From: Palsa-504 sp963847965
GTDB lineage: Bacteria; Actinomycetota; Actinomycetes; Streptosporangiales; Streptosporangiaceae
DNA: 64,000 nt
Direction: 5' to 3'
NCBI GenBank assembly: GCA_963847965.1
Contig: CAWKCG010000019.1
Location: 71,850-135,849, forward strand
The translations under genes and the position numbers were made by a program. Below, in pieces: positions 11,474-19,149 of the stretch. The notes under the pieces were generated by a model that made no database searches, was not told where the DNA came from, and saw nothing but the letters and a program-made list of their open reading frames with translations. Each line of letters starts with the position of its first letter. Positions within the stretch are counted from its first letter, which is position 1.

Positions 11474-12712
11474 GTGCCGATGCCATACTCCGCCCTGTCC
11501 CACCTGGACTGCCCGCGCTGCGGGACCCGTCACGACGCCGACCGGGTGCAGGGTACCTGCGCGTGCGGGTCGCCGCTGCTGGCCCGGTACGACCTGCGGC
11601 AGGTCGCCCGCGAGGCCTCCCCGGGCGAGATCGCGGGCCTGCCCGCGGGCCTGTGGCGCTACCACGAGCTGCTGCCGGTCCGCGAGGCCCGCCACGTGGT
11701 GAGCCTGGGCGAACCGATGACCCCGCTGCTCGCCATGCCGGCGATGGGGCGCGCGCTCGGGGTGCCGAACCTGCTGATGAAGGACGAGGGGCTCCTGCCG
11801 ACCGGCACGTTCAAGGCGCGGGGCGCCGCGGTCGGCGTATCTCGGGCCGCCGAGCTCGGCGTCACCGCGATCGCGATGCCGACCAACGGCAGCGCCGGGG
11901 CCGCCTGGTCGGCCTACGCCGCCCGGGCCGGGATGCGGAGCCTGATCGTGATGCCGGCCGGCGCGCCCGCGATCACCCGCGCCGAGTGCGCGGCGGCCGG
12001 GGCCGAGCTCTACCTCGTCGACGGGCTGATCGGGGACGCGGCCCGGCTGGTCGCCGAGGCCCTCGACCGGCGCCCCGGGTACCTGAACGCCACCACGCTC
12101 AGGGAGCCGTACCGGATCGAGGGCAAGAAGACGATGGGCCTGGAGATCGCCGAGCAGCTCGGCTGGCGGATGCCCGGCGTGGTCGTGTACCCCACGGGCG
12201 GCGGCGTGGGCCTGATCGGCATCGATAAGGCCCTGCGCGAACTGCTCGAGCTCGGTTGGGTGTCCGGCGTGATGCCGCGCCTCGTCGCCGTCCAGGCGGC
12301 CGGCTGCGCGCCGATCGTGCGAGCGTTCGAGGCCGGCGCGGCCGAGAGCGAGCCGTGGCCCGACGCGAGGACGGCGGCGTTCGGCCTGACGGTCCCGAAG
12401 GCCCTCGGCGATTTCCTCGTGCTCGAAGCGCTCTACGCCACGGGCGGGACCGCCGTCGCGGTGACCGATGAGGCGCTGCTCGCCGATCAGCGGGAGGTGG
12501 CACGCCTGGAGGGCAGCTTCATCTGCCCGGAGGGCGCCGCGTGCTTTTCCGCCGTCCGCCAGTTGCGCGCCTCGGGCTGGCTGGCCGGGACAGACCAGGT
12601 GGTCGTGCTCAACACCGGCACGGGGCTGATCTACGGCGACACCATGCCTTCCGGCGTGCCCGTGCTGGCCTCGTCCGGCTCGATTCCGGCGGAAGACGGA
12701 ACCTCACGGTGA
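11474..12712 (+). CDS. thrC: Threonine synthase
   Basis: 412 aa. A short N-terminal zinc-ribbon-like segment (CPRCGT, then CACG) precedes a fold-type II PLP domain with the lysine motif TGTFKARGAA (K114) and a phosphate-binding loop PTGGGVG. The enzyme converts O-phosphohomoserine to threonine in the cytosol. The GTG at 11474 is preferred because GGAGGAG lies 7 nt upstream, while the ATG two codons later would be 13 nt away. The canonical thrC usually sits beside hom and thrB, which are absent, so this may be a second, stand-alone threonine synthase paralogue. Family call firm; exact physiological role less so. Confidence 0.86.
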   Translation: MPMPYSALSHLDCPRCGTRHDADRVQGTCACGSPLLARYDLRQVAREASPGEIAGLPAGLWRYHELLPVREARHVVSLGEPMTPLLAMPAMGRALGVPNLLMKDEGLLPTGTFKARGAAVGVSRAAELGVTAIAMPTNGSAGAAWSAYAARAGMRSLIVMPAGAPAITRAECAAAGAELYLVDGLIGDAARLVAEALDRRPGYLNATTLREPYRIEGKKTMGLEIAEQLGWRMPGVVVYPTGGGVGLIGIDKALRELLELGWVSGVMPRLVAVQAAGCAPIVRAFEAGAAESEPWPDARTAAFGLTVPKALGDFLVLEALYATGGTAVAVTDEALLADQREVARLEGSFICPEGAACFSAVRQLRASGWLAGTDQVVVLNTGTGLIYGDTMPSGVPVLASSGSIPAEDGTSR

Positions 12713-12744
12713 CGGCTGGGGCCTGGTGAAGTAGCGTCGGTGGC

Positions 12745-13278
12745 GTGCTGCTGAACGCCGAGGGCGCCGTGCTCCTCCTGATCGACCTGCAGGAGCGGCT
12801 CATGCCCGTCATCTGTGACCAGGAGACCGTCGTAGCCCGCACCGTGCGGCTGGCGGAGGCGGCGCAGCTTCTCGGCGTGCCGATCCGCGCGACGGAGCAG
12901 AACCCGGCCGGCCTGGGCCCGACGGTCGCGCCGCTCAAGGCCTACCCGCAGGCGGTCCTGTCCAAGACGACGTTCTCCGCCGCCGGCGACCCGGGATTTG
13001 CCGCGCTGCTCCCGGCCGCGGCGGAGCAGATCATCATCGCCGGGGTCGAGGCGCACGTCTGCGTCCTGCAGACCGTGCTCGGCCTGCTGGGCTCAGGCCG
13101 CCCGGTGTTCGTGGTGGCCGACGCGGTTGGCTCGCGCGACCCGGCGGACAAGGCGGCCGCGCTCGACCGCGCCTGCCGGCACGGGGCCGAGATCGTGACG
13201 TCGGAGATGGTGCTGTTCGAGTGGCTGCACGACGCCCGGCACCCCAGGTTCCGCGAGGTGCAGAAACTCCTAAAATGA
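12745..13278 (+). CDS. Isochorismatase-family cysteine hydrolase
   Basis: 177 aa, GTG start. The catalytic triad of the family is readable: D14 in LLIDLQE, K74 in LSKTTFSA and C106 in VEAHVCVLQT. The compact size and the HVCVLQT motif match the YcaC-like hydrolase subgroup rather than enterobactin-type isochorismatases. Substrate unknown; amides such as nicotinamide or N-carbamoyl compounds are typical for relatives. Follows thrC by 32 bp in the same direction. Its last 9 bases overlap the end of the convergent secreted-protein gene. Confidence 0.88.
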   Translation: MLLNAEGAVLLLIDLQERLMPVICDQETVVARTVRLAEAAQLLGVPIRATEQNPAGLGPTVAPLKAYPQAVLSKTTFSAAGDPGFAALLPAAAEQIIIAGVEAHVCVLQTVLGLLGSGRPVFVVADAVGSRDPADKAAALDRACRHGAEIVTSEMVLFEWLHDARHPRFREVQKLLK

Positions 13279-14439
13279 GCTCGTGCCCGGCTGTCCGCTC
13301 GCCCGGAACAGGACCGCGCCGGTCACGTAGCCGCCGCCCGCCGGGCCGCCGATTACGGTCGTGGCCACGTTCGTGGACGGCTTGTACCAGTCGACGAAGC
13401 TGTACGGGTACTGCCCGTCGCAGCCGCCGCCGACCAGCAGCGGCAGCTGGTTGCCGAGGGCGCCGAGCGGCTGGACCGTCCCGGCGTCCGCGGCGCCCGG
13501 AATGGTGAGGGTGGCGGCGGTGCCGTTCGAGTTCAGCTTCTCCAGCCAGGTCGAACCGCAGGCGGCGGCCTCGGCGTACGTCCCGCTCGGAATATGCCAG
13601 GCGCCGAGGAAGGTCCCTTCGTCACGCGAGGAGGTCAGCTCCTGCGGCCGGCCCCCGGAGAGCGGGTAGACCAGCAGCTGTCCTCCCGCGCAGTCGGCTA
13701 CCACGTTCTCGTTGTTCCACCAGTCCAGCACCCCGCACGAACCAGGCCCGTGCGTCGCGAGAGCGCGGATCGGCTGGCCGGAGTTGGACATCAGCTCCAT
13801 GCCGTTCTGCGTGTTAACGACCAGCTCGGTGCCGCTCGCGTTCTCCAGGACAGATCCGCCGCTGAACGCACCCGCCTGCGGGAACTGGGTCGGGTAGGAC
13901 AGCTCCAGCGCGCCCGTCAGGCTGAATCGCTCCAGCGGCAGCGCCGCGCCCGAGGCCGCGAACCCGGGCTGGAAGAGGATCGCCGTCCCGTCGGGCCGCG
14001 AGAACGAGATGTCGGGAAAGACCTGGTTGGAATCCACCGTGAAGCTGCTGGCCTGACCGGTGTGCAAGTTGAGCACGGTGATCGGCGCGTTCGTCGGGCC
14101 CGGGTTCTCGGGGAAGAACAGCGCGTAGGTGCCGTTCCCTGACCAGTCCTCCAGGATGGAGTTCGCCGGAGCCGGGCCGAGCCGGTAACGCTGGCCGCCC
14201 GGCGAGACCAGGTACAGCGTTCCCCGGCCGCTGGACGACTTTGACCGGGCCACGACAGCCAGGATCCAGCCCCGGCCGACGCTGTGCCACGGCACGCTGG
14301 CCCGGCTGGTGGCCTCGTCGCTGGCCCGGGCCGCGGTCGCGCCGCCGCACACCACGCCGGCCAGGCACAGCAGGCCCAGCGAGGCCGCGGCCGCGCGCTT
14401 GACGAGCCTGGCGGTCCGCGTACGAGAGAAGGTGCCCAT
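13270..14439 (-). CDS. Secreted protein with beta-propeller-like repeats, function unknown
   Basis: 389 aa. Begins with a basic N terminus, a hydrophobic stretch (LGLLCLAGVVCGG) and an ATAARAS site, a typical Sec signal peptide. The mature part has repeated Gly-, Ser- and Trp-containing segments (VSPGGQRYRL, VLDWWNNENVVADC) with the look of WD40/TolB-like propeller blades, and several Cys that may form disulfides. The ATG at 14439 is supported by GGGAGG about 6 nt upstream and by the signal peptide starting there; an in-frame ATG further up adds only unlikely sequence. No enzymatic motif found. Transcribed alone, convergent with the isochorismatase-like gene. Confidence 0.72.
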   Translation of the reverse strand: MGTFSRTRTARLVKRAAAASLGLLCLAGVVCGGATAARASDEATSRASVPWHSVGRGWILAVVARSKSSSGRGTLYLVSPGGQRYRLGPAPANSILEDWSGNGTYALFFPENPGPTNAPITVLNLHTGQASSFTVDSNQVFPDISFSRPDGTAILFQPGFAASGAALPLERFSLTGALELSYPTQFPQAGAFSGGSVLENASGTELVVNTQNGMELMSNSGQPIRALATHGPGSCGVLDWWNNENVVADCAGGQLLVYPLSGGRPQELTSSRDEGTFLGAWHIPSGTYAEAAACGSTWLEKLNSNGTAATLTIPGAADAGTVQPLGALGNQLPLLVGGGCDGQYPYSFVDWYKPSTNVATTVIGGPAGGGYVTGAVLFRASGQPGTSSF

Positions 14440-14770
14440 CCAAGCCTCCCGGCAAGGTCCCATGTGCTGGTCGCACTCGCGCCCCAGATCGCCGGCTGGG
14501 GCAACATATGGACGCTTATCCCCCTGGTCCGGTTGGCGTGTCATTCCGGCTGGTCGTCGGACGGCGCGCCGCTCGCCGCGAGCTACCTCGGCGGGGCCGC
14601 AGACGGCGCTCCCGGCTGAACTCCCTTACCTCCGCGGGCGAGGCGTTTTGTGGTGAGCGCGGTGCGGTGCGCCGCCGCGGTTGTGGTCGTCGTCAAAGCC
14701 GGAATTCGGCTCTTTTGCTGCCCGCCTGACGGCGAGTACGCAGGGAGGTAACAGCGAAGGAGACACGATA
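14440..14770. other. Intergenic region between divergent genes, with one small hairpin
   Basis: 331 bp without a credible gene. The only clear structure is AGCCG-GAATT-CGGCT followed by CTTTT (14697-14716), about 55 bp before the MetE-like start. It could be a weak terminator/attenuator or an operator. An AAGGAG ribosome site ends the region. Confidence 0.5.
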
Positions 14771-15862
14771 ATGCGTACGTACCACGCCGACGTGGTCGGC
14801 TCGCTACTGCGCCCGCGCCATCTCTTCGAGGCCCGGGCCGCGCTGGATGATGGCCGGATGGAACCGCACGAGTTCAAGCGGATTGAAGACCGCGCCGTTG
14901 ACGAGGGGATCGCCCTGCAGGAAGGGTGCGGGCTCGACGTCGTCACCGACGGGGAACTACGCCGCTTCTCGTTCCTCGACCAACTGCTCTCCGAGGTCGA
15001 GGGCGTCACCGAGCGGCCCGGCGCCGCGGTTAACTTCCACGGCAGGGGAGGCGAGATCTGGGATTGGCACGCGCCGATCACGATCACCGGCAAGTTCAGG
15101 GGCAAGCGGATGCTGACCCTCGAGGAGTTCGCCTACGCGCGGGGCCGCGCCCGCATGCCGGTCAAGGTGACACTGCCCAGCCCGCTAGTGCTGTACTCGG
15201 CCTGGTCACCGGAGCTTTCGACCACGGCCTACCGGGATGCGTACGAGATGTTCGCCGACGCCGCCGACGTCATCCGCGACGAGGTGCACGCGCTCGCCCG
15301 CCTCGGCTGCACCTACATCCAGATCGACTCGCCCGACCTCGGGACGCTCGTCGACCCGGAGAACCGCACGCTGCGCGAGGAGCTCGGCATGCCGACCGAG
15401 CGCACCCTGACTGAGGGCGTCGACATCATCGACTCCATCGCGGATGTCCCGGGCGTCACCTTCGGCCTGCACCTGTGCAAGGGCAACTACCAGAGCAAGT
15501 GGATCGCGACCGGCGGCTACGACTCGACGGCCGAGGCCATCTTCGGCCGGATGCACAACATGGACGTATTCCTCATGGAGTACGACGACGAGCGCTCGGG
15601 GACCTTCGAGCCGCTGGCCAAGGTACCGGATGACAAGATGGTCGTGCTCGGCCTGATCTCCAGCAAGACCACCGAGATAGAGCCGGTGGAGGACATCACC
15701 GCGCGCGTCAACGAGGCGGCGAAGTACGTCGACCTTGAGCGGCTCGCCGTGTCGACCCAGTGCGGGTTCGCGTCGGTGTCCATCGGCGCCAACCTCATCG
15801 GCGCGGACACCCAGCAGGCCAAGCTCGAACTGGTCGGAGAGGTGGCCCGACACATCTGGTAA
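14771..15862 (+). CDS. Cobalamin-independent methionine synthase II-like (MetE C-terminal domain) protein
   Basis: 363 aa, matching a stand-alone MetE catalytic domain rather than full-length MetE (about 750 aa). N-terminal ADVVGSLLRP and central HLCKGNYQSKW are typical of the UROD/MetE-like (alpha/beta)8 barrel, and a late Cys in STQCGFAS fits the third zinc ligand of that family. Such short proteins are usually not the housekeeping methionine synthase but methyl- or alkyl-transferring or C-S bond enzymes in catabolic clusters. AAGGAG lies about 9 nt before the ATG. It starts a three-gene + strand set (this gene, SDR, amidohydrolase) facing the UGSC operon. Confidence 0.82.
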   Translation: MRTYHADVVGSLLRPRHLFEARAALDDGRMEPHEFKRIEDRAVDEGIALQEGCGLDVVTDGELRRFSFLDQLLSEVEGVTERPGAAVNFHGRGGEIWDWHAPITITGKFRGKRMLTLEEFAYARGRARMPVKVTLPSPLVLYSAWSPELSTTAYRDAYEMFADAADVIRDEVHALARLGCTYIQIDSPDLGTLVDPENRTLREELGMPTERTLTEGVDIIDSIADVPGVTFGLHLCKGNYQSKWIATGGYDSTAEAIFGRMHNMDVFLMEYDDERSGTFEPLAKVPDDKMVVLGLISSKTTEIEPVEDITARVNEAAKYVDLERLAVSTQCGFASVSIGANLIGADTQQAKLELVGEVARHIW

Positions 15863-15875
15863 CCGGAGGTGCTCC

Positions 15876-16649
15876 ATGGGGCTACCCGCGCTGTTCAGCC
15901 TGGACGGGAAGGTGGCGCTGGTCACCGGGGCCGGCGGCGGCCTCGGCCGGCAGTTCAGCGAGATGGCGGCCGAGGCGGGCGCCGCCGTCGCGTGTGCGGA
16001 CATTGATGAGCCATCCGCCAAGTCAGCGGCCGCGGCGGTCGAAGGCCAGGGCCGCCGCGGCATCGGGTTGCGCTGTGACGTGACGGCCGAGGCCGAGGTC
16101 GAGGCGATGGTCCGGCGCACGGTCGAGGCGTTCGGACGCCTTGACATCTTGTTCAACAACGCGGGCATCGCCGACCCGGCGCCGTTCCTGCTGCACGAGT
16201 ACCCGACGCAGAACTGGCGCCAGGTGCTCTCCGTCGACCTCAGGGGGTCTTCTTCTGCGCCCGAGAGGCGCTGAAGGTCATGGTCGCCCAGCAGTCGGGC
16301 AAGATCATCAACATCGCCTCCATGTGGGGCCTGCGGCTCGTCAAGCCTGTTCCCCGCCCCGGCCTACAACGCGGCCAAGGGCGCGGTGGTCAACCTGACC
16401 CGTGAGCTCGGCCTGCAGTACGCCAAGCAGGGCATCCAGGTCAACGCGCTCTGCCCGGGCTTCTACCGGACCCGGCTGGGCGCCTTCGACGACCCAGAGA
16501 CGGTGACCCGCGTCGAGGCCTTCATCCCGATGGGCCGGATCGCGGAAGCTGCCGACATCAAGGGACCGGCGCTCTTCCTGGCGTCGGCGGCGTCTGATTA
16601 CATGACCGGCCAGACCCTGGTCACCGACGGCGGGTGCATGGCCAAGTAA
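15876..16649 (+). pseudogene. SDR-family oxidoreductase with two compensating frameshifts
   Basis: Start ATG with GGAGG 6 nt upstream, 13 bp after the previous gene. The Rossmann motif TGAGGGLGRQ and NNAG are in the first frame. At the G5 run 16243-16247 one G seems missing (adding it gives LRGVFFCAREALK instead of a stop at about 16272). At about 16335-16340 one extra base returns the frame, restoring the SSLFPAPAYNAAKG region with catalytic Tyr and Lys. The C-terminal LVTDGGC is intact. The corrected protein would be a normal 257-aa NAD(P)-dependent dehydrogenase. Either real decay or two sequencing errors in a G/C-rich stretch. Confidence 0.8.
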
Positions 16650-16669
16650 CGGCCGGCGGGAGGCGGCAG

Positions 16670-17551
16670 GTGGACCTCAGCGCACTAGACGCGATCGACG
16701 TACACACGCATGTGCACCGCTCGGTGACCACCGGCCGGGCCCCCGCCACGGAAACCGGCGAGCGGCTCGAGGCGATGGCGGCCTACTTCAAGACGGAACC
16801 GGCCGCCTACACAGTCGATGAGCTGGCTGCGTACTACCGGGACCGCAAAATGGCGGCGGTGACCTTCACCGTCGACGTCAAGGACCGCCCGGACCCTGAA
16901 ACCCGCATCACCAGCGAGGAGATCGCCGAGCGAGCGGCGGCGAACGCCGACGTCATCATCCCGTTCGCGAGCGTGGACCCTGCCCGCGGCGCCGAAGGGG
17001 TGCGCGCCGCCAGGCGCCTGATCGAGCAGTACCACGTGCGGGGCTTCAAGTTCCACCCGAGCGTCCAGGAGTTCTTCCCGAACGACCGCGCCGCCTACCC
17101 GCTCTACGAGGTCATCGCGGCCGCCGGGCTGCCTGCCCTGTTCCACACCGGCCAGACGGGGGTCGGTGCCGGGCAGCGGGCCGGCGGCGGGATCCGGCTC
17201 GCCTACTCCAACCCGATGTACCTCGACGATGTCGCCGTCGACTTCCCGGACATGCCGATCATCCTGGCCCACCCGTCGTTCCCGTGGCAGGAAGAGGCGC
17301 TGGCGGTCGCGACGCACAAGCCGCAGGTGTACATCGACCTGTCCGGCTGGTCGCCTAAGTACTTCCCGCCCATCCTGGTGCAGTACGCCAACACGCTGCT
17401 GAAAGAAAAGGTGCTCTTCGGCACCGACTTCCCGATGCTCACCCCGGAGCGCTGGCGCCGGGACCTCGAGCAGACCGCCATCCGCGACGAGATCAAGCCC
17501 GCCCTCTACAAGCTAAACGCCGCCCGCCTCCTCGGCCTGGCCGTCGGCTAG
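16670..17551 (+). CDS. Amidohydrolase (Amidohydro_2 / ACMSD-like)
   Basis: 293 aa from a GTG at 16670, preceded by GGGAGG at 7 nt. Metal-binding motifs of the amidohydrolase TIM barrel occur in order: DVHTHVH near the N terminus, FKFHPS, FHTGQTG, LAHPSFPW and the Asp in GTDFPM. This pattern is shared by aminocarboxymuconate-semialdehyde decarboxylases and gamma-resorcylate-type decarboxylases/hydrolases, so it probably hydrolyses or decarboxylates a carboxylated ring or diketone intermediate. It follows the SDR gene by 20 bp and overlaps the end of the convergent UGSC-partner gene by 4 bp. Confidence 0.85.
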   Translation: MDLSALDAIDVHTHVHRSVTTGRAPATETGERLEAMAAYFKTEPAAYTVDELAAYYRDRKMAAVTFTVDVKDRPDPETRITSEEIAERAAANADVIIPFASVDPARGAEGVRAARRLIEQYHVRGFKFHPSVQEFFPNDRAAYPLYEVIAAAGLPALFHTGQTGVGAGQRAGGGIRLAYSNPMYLDDVAVDFPDMPIILAHPSFPWQEEALAVATHKPQVYIDLSGWSPKYFPPILVQYANTLLKEKVLFGTDFPMLTPERWRRDLEQTAIRDEIKPALYKLNAARLLGLAVG

Positions 17552-18618
17552 GGCGCGATCCGCGTCACCGGCGGCGGCCCGCCCCGCGGCCCGAACGTCT
17601 CGACCACGGCGGACACCCCGGCGTTGCCCGCCCCGGCGACCACCACGAGCACCGCCGAAGGAGAGTTGAGGACCCGGACGGGGCCGTCGGTGACGGCCAC
17701 GGGCAGCGCGTCCGGATGATCGGCCGGCAGCCGCCACCGGGTCCGGCTGGACACCGCCTCCTTGCCGGCCGCGGCCAGCTCCGCCCGGCTGCGGACGGCG
17801 TGGTCGAACAAGAACTGCCGGATGTCGCCCTTGGACCAGCCCGCCGCGGCGAACAGCCGGGCGTGCTCCGGGCTGAGCACCACGGCGGCGCTGATCGTCT
17901 CGTGGATGAGCGCGCCGGTCCGTGAGATCGTCCCGGCGATGTCGGTGGCCAGCTGCTCGGGCACCCGCGTGTGCCGCGCCTCGATATGCACGCACGACCG
18001 GATGATGATCGCCGTCACCGCACTATCCGACGCCGTCAGCCCGAACTCCGTGTGCAGCCCCGGCCACGGGCTCTCTTCCTCGTTCTCTGCGATGCAGAAC
18101 GTGTACTTGGCCGGCGTGCCCTGCGTGGCCTGGTCGAGCTCATGCGGGCGCAGCCCGAAGGCGTTGAGCACGCCCAGCCGTATTGCCCGGCCGATCGTGG
18201 CGTTGGCGCGGAACCCGGACCCGAATACGTTCCCCCGGCTGTTCAGCCCGATCCGCTCACGGACCGGCCCGTTCACAATCAGGAACGGGGCGGTCCCGGT
18301 GGTGGACTGCCAGATGCCCTTGACCGGGTAACCTTCCGCGGCCAGCGACTCCCACGCGGCCACCACGACCGGGAAGTATTCCGGCCAGCAGCCGGCCAGC
18401 GCCGCGTTGATGGCGGCCAGCCGGACCGTGCAGGCTCGGTTCAACTGCGGCATCGCCAGCAGCACGTTGCCGGGGGCGCGGCTGGTCTGGGCCAGGAATT
18501 CCGCGAGATAGGACTCGGTGACGGGCACCACCGGCAGCCCGTCGGTCCAGCCCTGGTCCGCGTAGTACTCCATGGCCCGCCGGACCGCGGCGGCGTCCTC
18601 GACGAACGAAGGATCCAT
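17548..18618 (-). CDS. UGSC-associated conserved protein (unknown function)
   Basis: 356 aa, no membrane helix or signal peptide. Distinct segments include DQGWTDGLPVVPVTE near the N terminus, conserved Asn/Gly-rich NSRGNVFGSGFRANATIGRA and TFCIAENEEESPWP in the middle. I recognise these as belonging to a protein encoded beside UGSC-family genes but know no biochemical role. Its ATG overlaps the UGSC stop by one base (TAATG), which strongly implies translational coupling and a joint function. Last gene of the CoA-transferase - UGSC - partner operon. Possible role: second subunit of a thiol/selenol-dependent reductase or lyase; this is inference. Confidence 0.7.
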   Translation of the reverse strand: MDPSFVEDAAAVRRAMEYYADQGWTDGLPVVPVTESYLAEFLAQTSRAPGNVLLAMPQLNRACTVRLAAINAALAGCWPEYFPVVVAAWESLAAEGYPVKGIWQSTTGTAPFLIVNGPVRERIGLNSRGNVFGSGFRANATIGRAIRLGVLNAFGLRPHELDQATQGTPAKYTFCIAENEEESPWPGLHTEFGLTASDSAVTAIIIRSCVHIEARHTRVPEQLATDIAGTISRTGALIHETISAAVVLSPEHARLFAAAGWSKGDIRQFLFDHAVRSRAELAAAGKEAVSSRTRWRLPADHPDALPVAVTDGPVRVLNSPSAVLVVVAGAGNAGVSAVVETFGPRGGPPPVTRIAP

Positions 18619-19148
18619 TACTCCACCCCCAGGATCCGCAGCAGGTCGGGCAGCATGTCCCGCACCCGCTCATGGATCTGCGCCTCGCTGAGGCTGGCCA
18701 CCGGATGGGGGATGGACACGTACTCGAAGCCCGGGAAGCCGTAGGCGCTTGCCATCGCCCGCGCCGTCAGCGCGAACGGATCGGTGCAGATGCTGACCGC
18801 AGGCAGCCCGGCCCGCTCCAGGAGGATCCCGTCGGCCAAACTGGCCGCACTGCACGAGCCTCAATCCCCGATCCCGGCCACCACGAAATCGCAGTGGCGC
18901 AGGATCTGCTGGATCAGGCTCTCCTCCACCGGCGTACCGAAGTAGCCCTTCTGGTACATCACGAACTCCCTGATGCCGTGCGCGCGGCGGAGCTCCCGGC
19001 CGGTCTGGGCCAGTAGCACCGAGGCGTTCGGCTTGGCGTTGTCCAGCAGCCCGGCGGTCAGGCCGCGCAGGCTGCGCAGCCGGGGTGCGAGCGTGGTGTC
19101 CAGCGCCCGCTCGCTCGCGCCGGTCGGGTCGAGCAGCTTCTCTCGCAT
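18618..19148 (-). CDS. UGSC-family selenoprotein (TGA at 18863-18861 read as selenocysteine)
   Basis: Reading through one in-frame TGA gives a 176-aa protein with selenocysteine at position 96 in the motif U-G-S-C (C99), the signature that names the UGSC family. Residues 1-95 (ending FVVAGIGD) and 100-176 (starting SAASLADGILLE) are both protein-like and in one frame; the second part has no start codon of its own with a ribosome site. A hairpin with a bacterial SECIS layout lies just after the TGA. The family is predicted to use the Sec/Cys pair in redox or thiol chemistry; substrate unknown. ATG 19148 is 2 nt after the CoA-transferase stop, and the stop overlaps the partner's ATG. A conventional gene finder would split it into two ORFs. 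Confidence 0.85.
18833..18863 (-). promoter_or_regulatory. Bacterial SECIS-like hairpin next to the Sec codon
   Basis: Minus strand: UGA, 13 nt, then CGGCC-AGUUU-GGCCG (18847-18833). The perfect 5-bp GC stem has a 5-nt loop whose second base is G, and the loop begins 18 nt after the UGA. This fits the known bacterial SECIS rules (apical loop 16-37 nt downstream of UGA, G within its first two bases). The lower stem can extend with a bulge. Confidence 0.75.
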
Positions 19149-19149
19149 G

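Noticed and set aside
18861..18863. TGA as a true stop splitting two short genes
   Set aside because: Both halves form one conserved family with U-G-S-C at the junction, plus a hairpin at SECIS distance; the second half lacks its own start signals.
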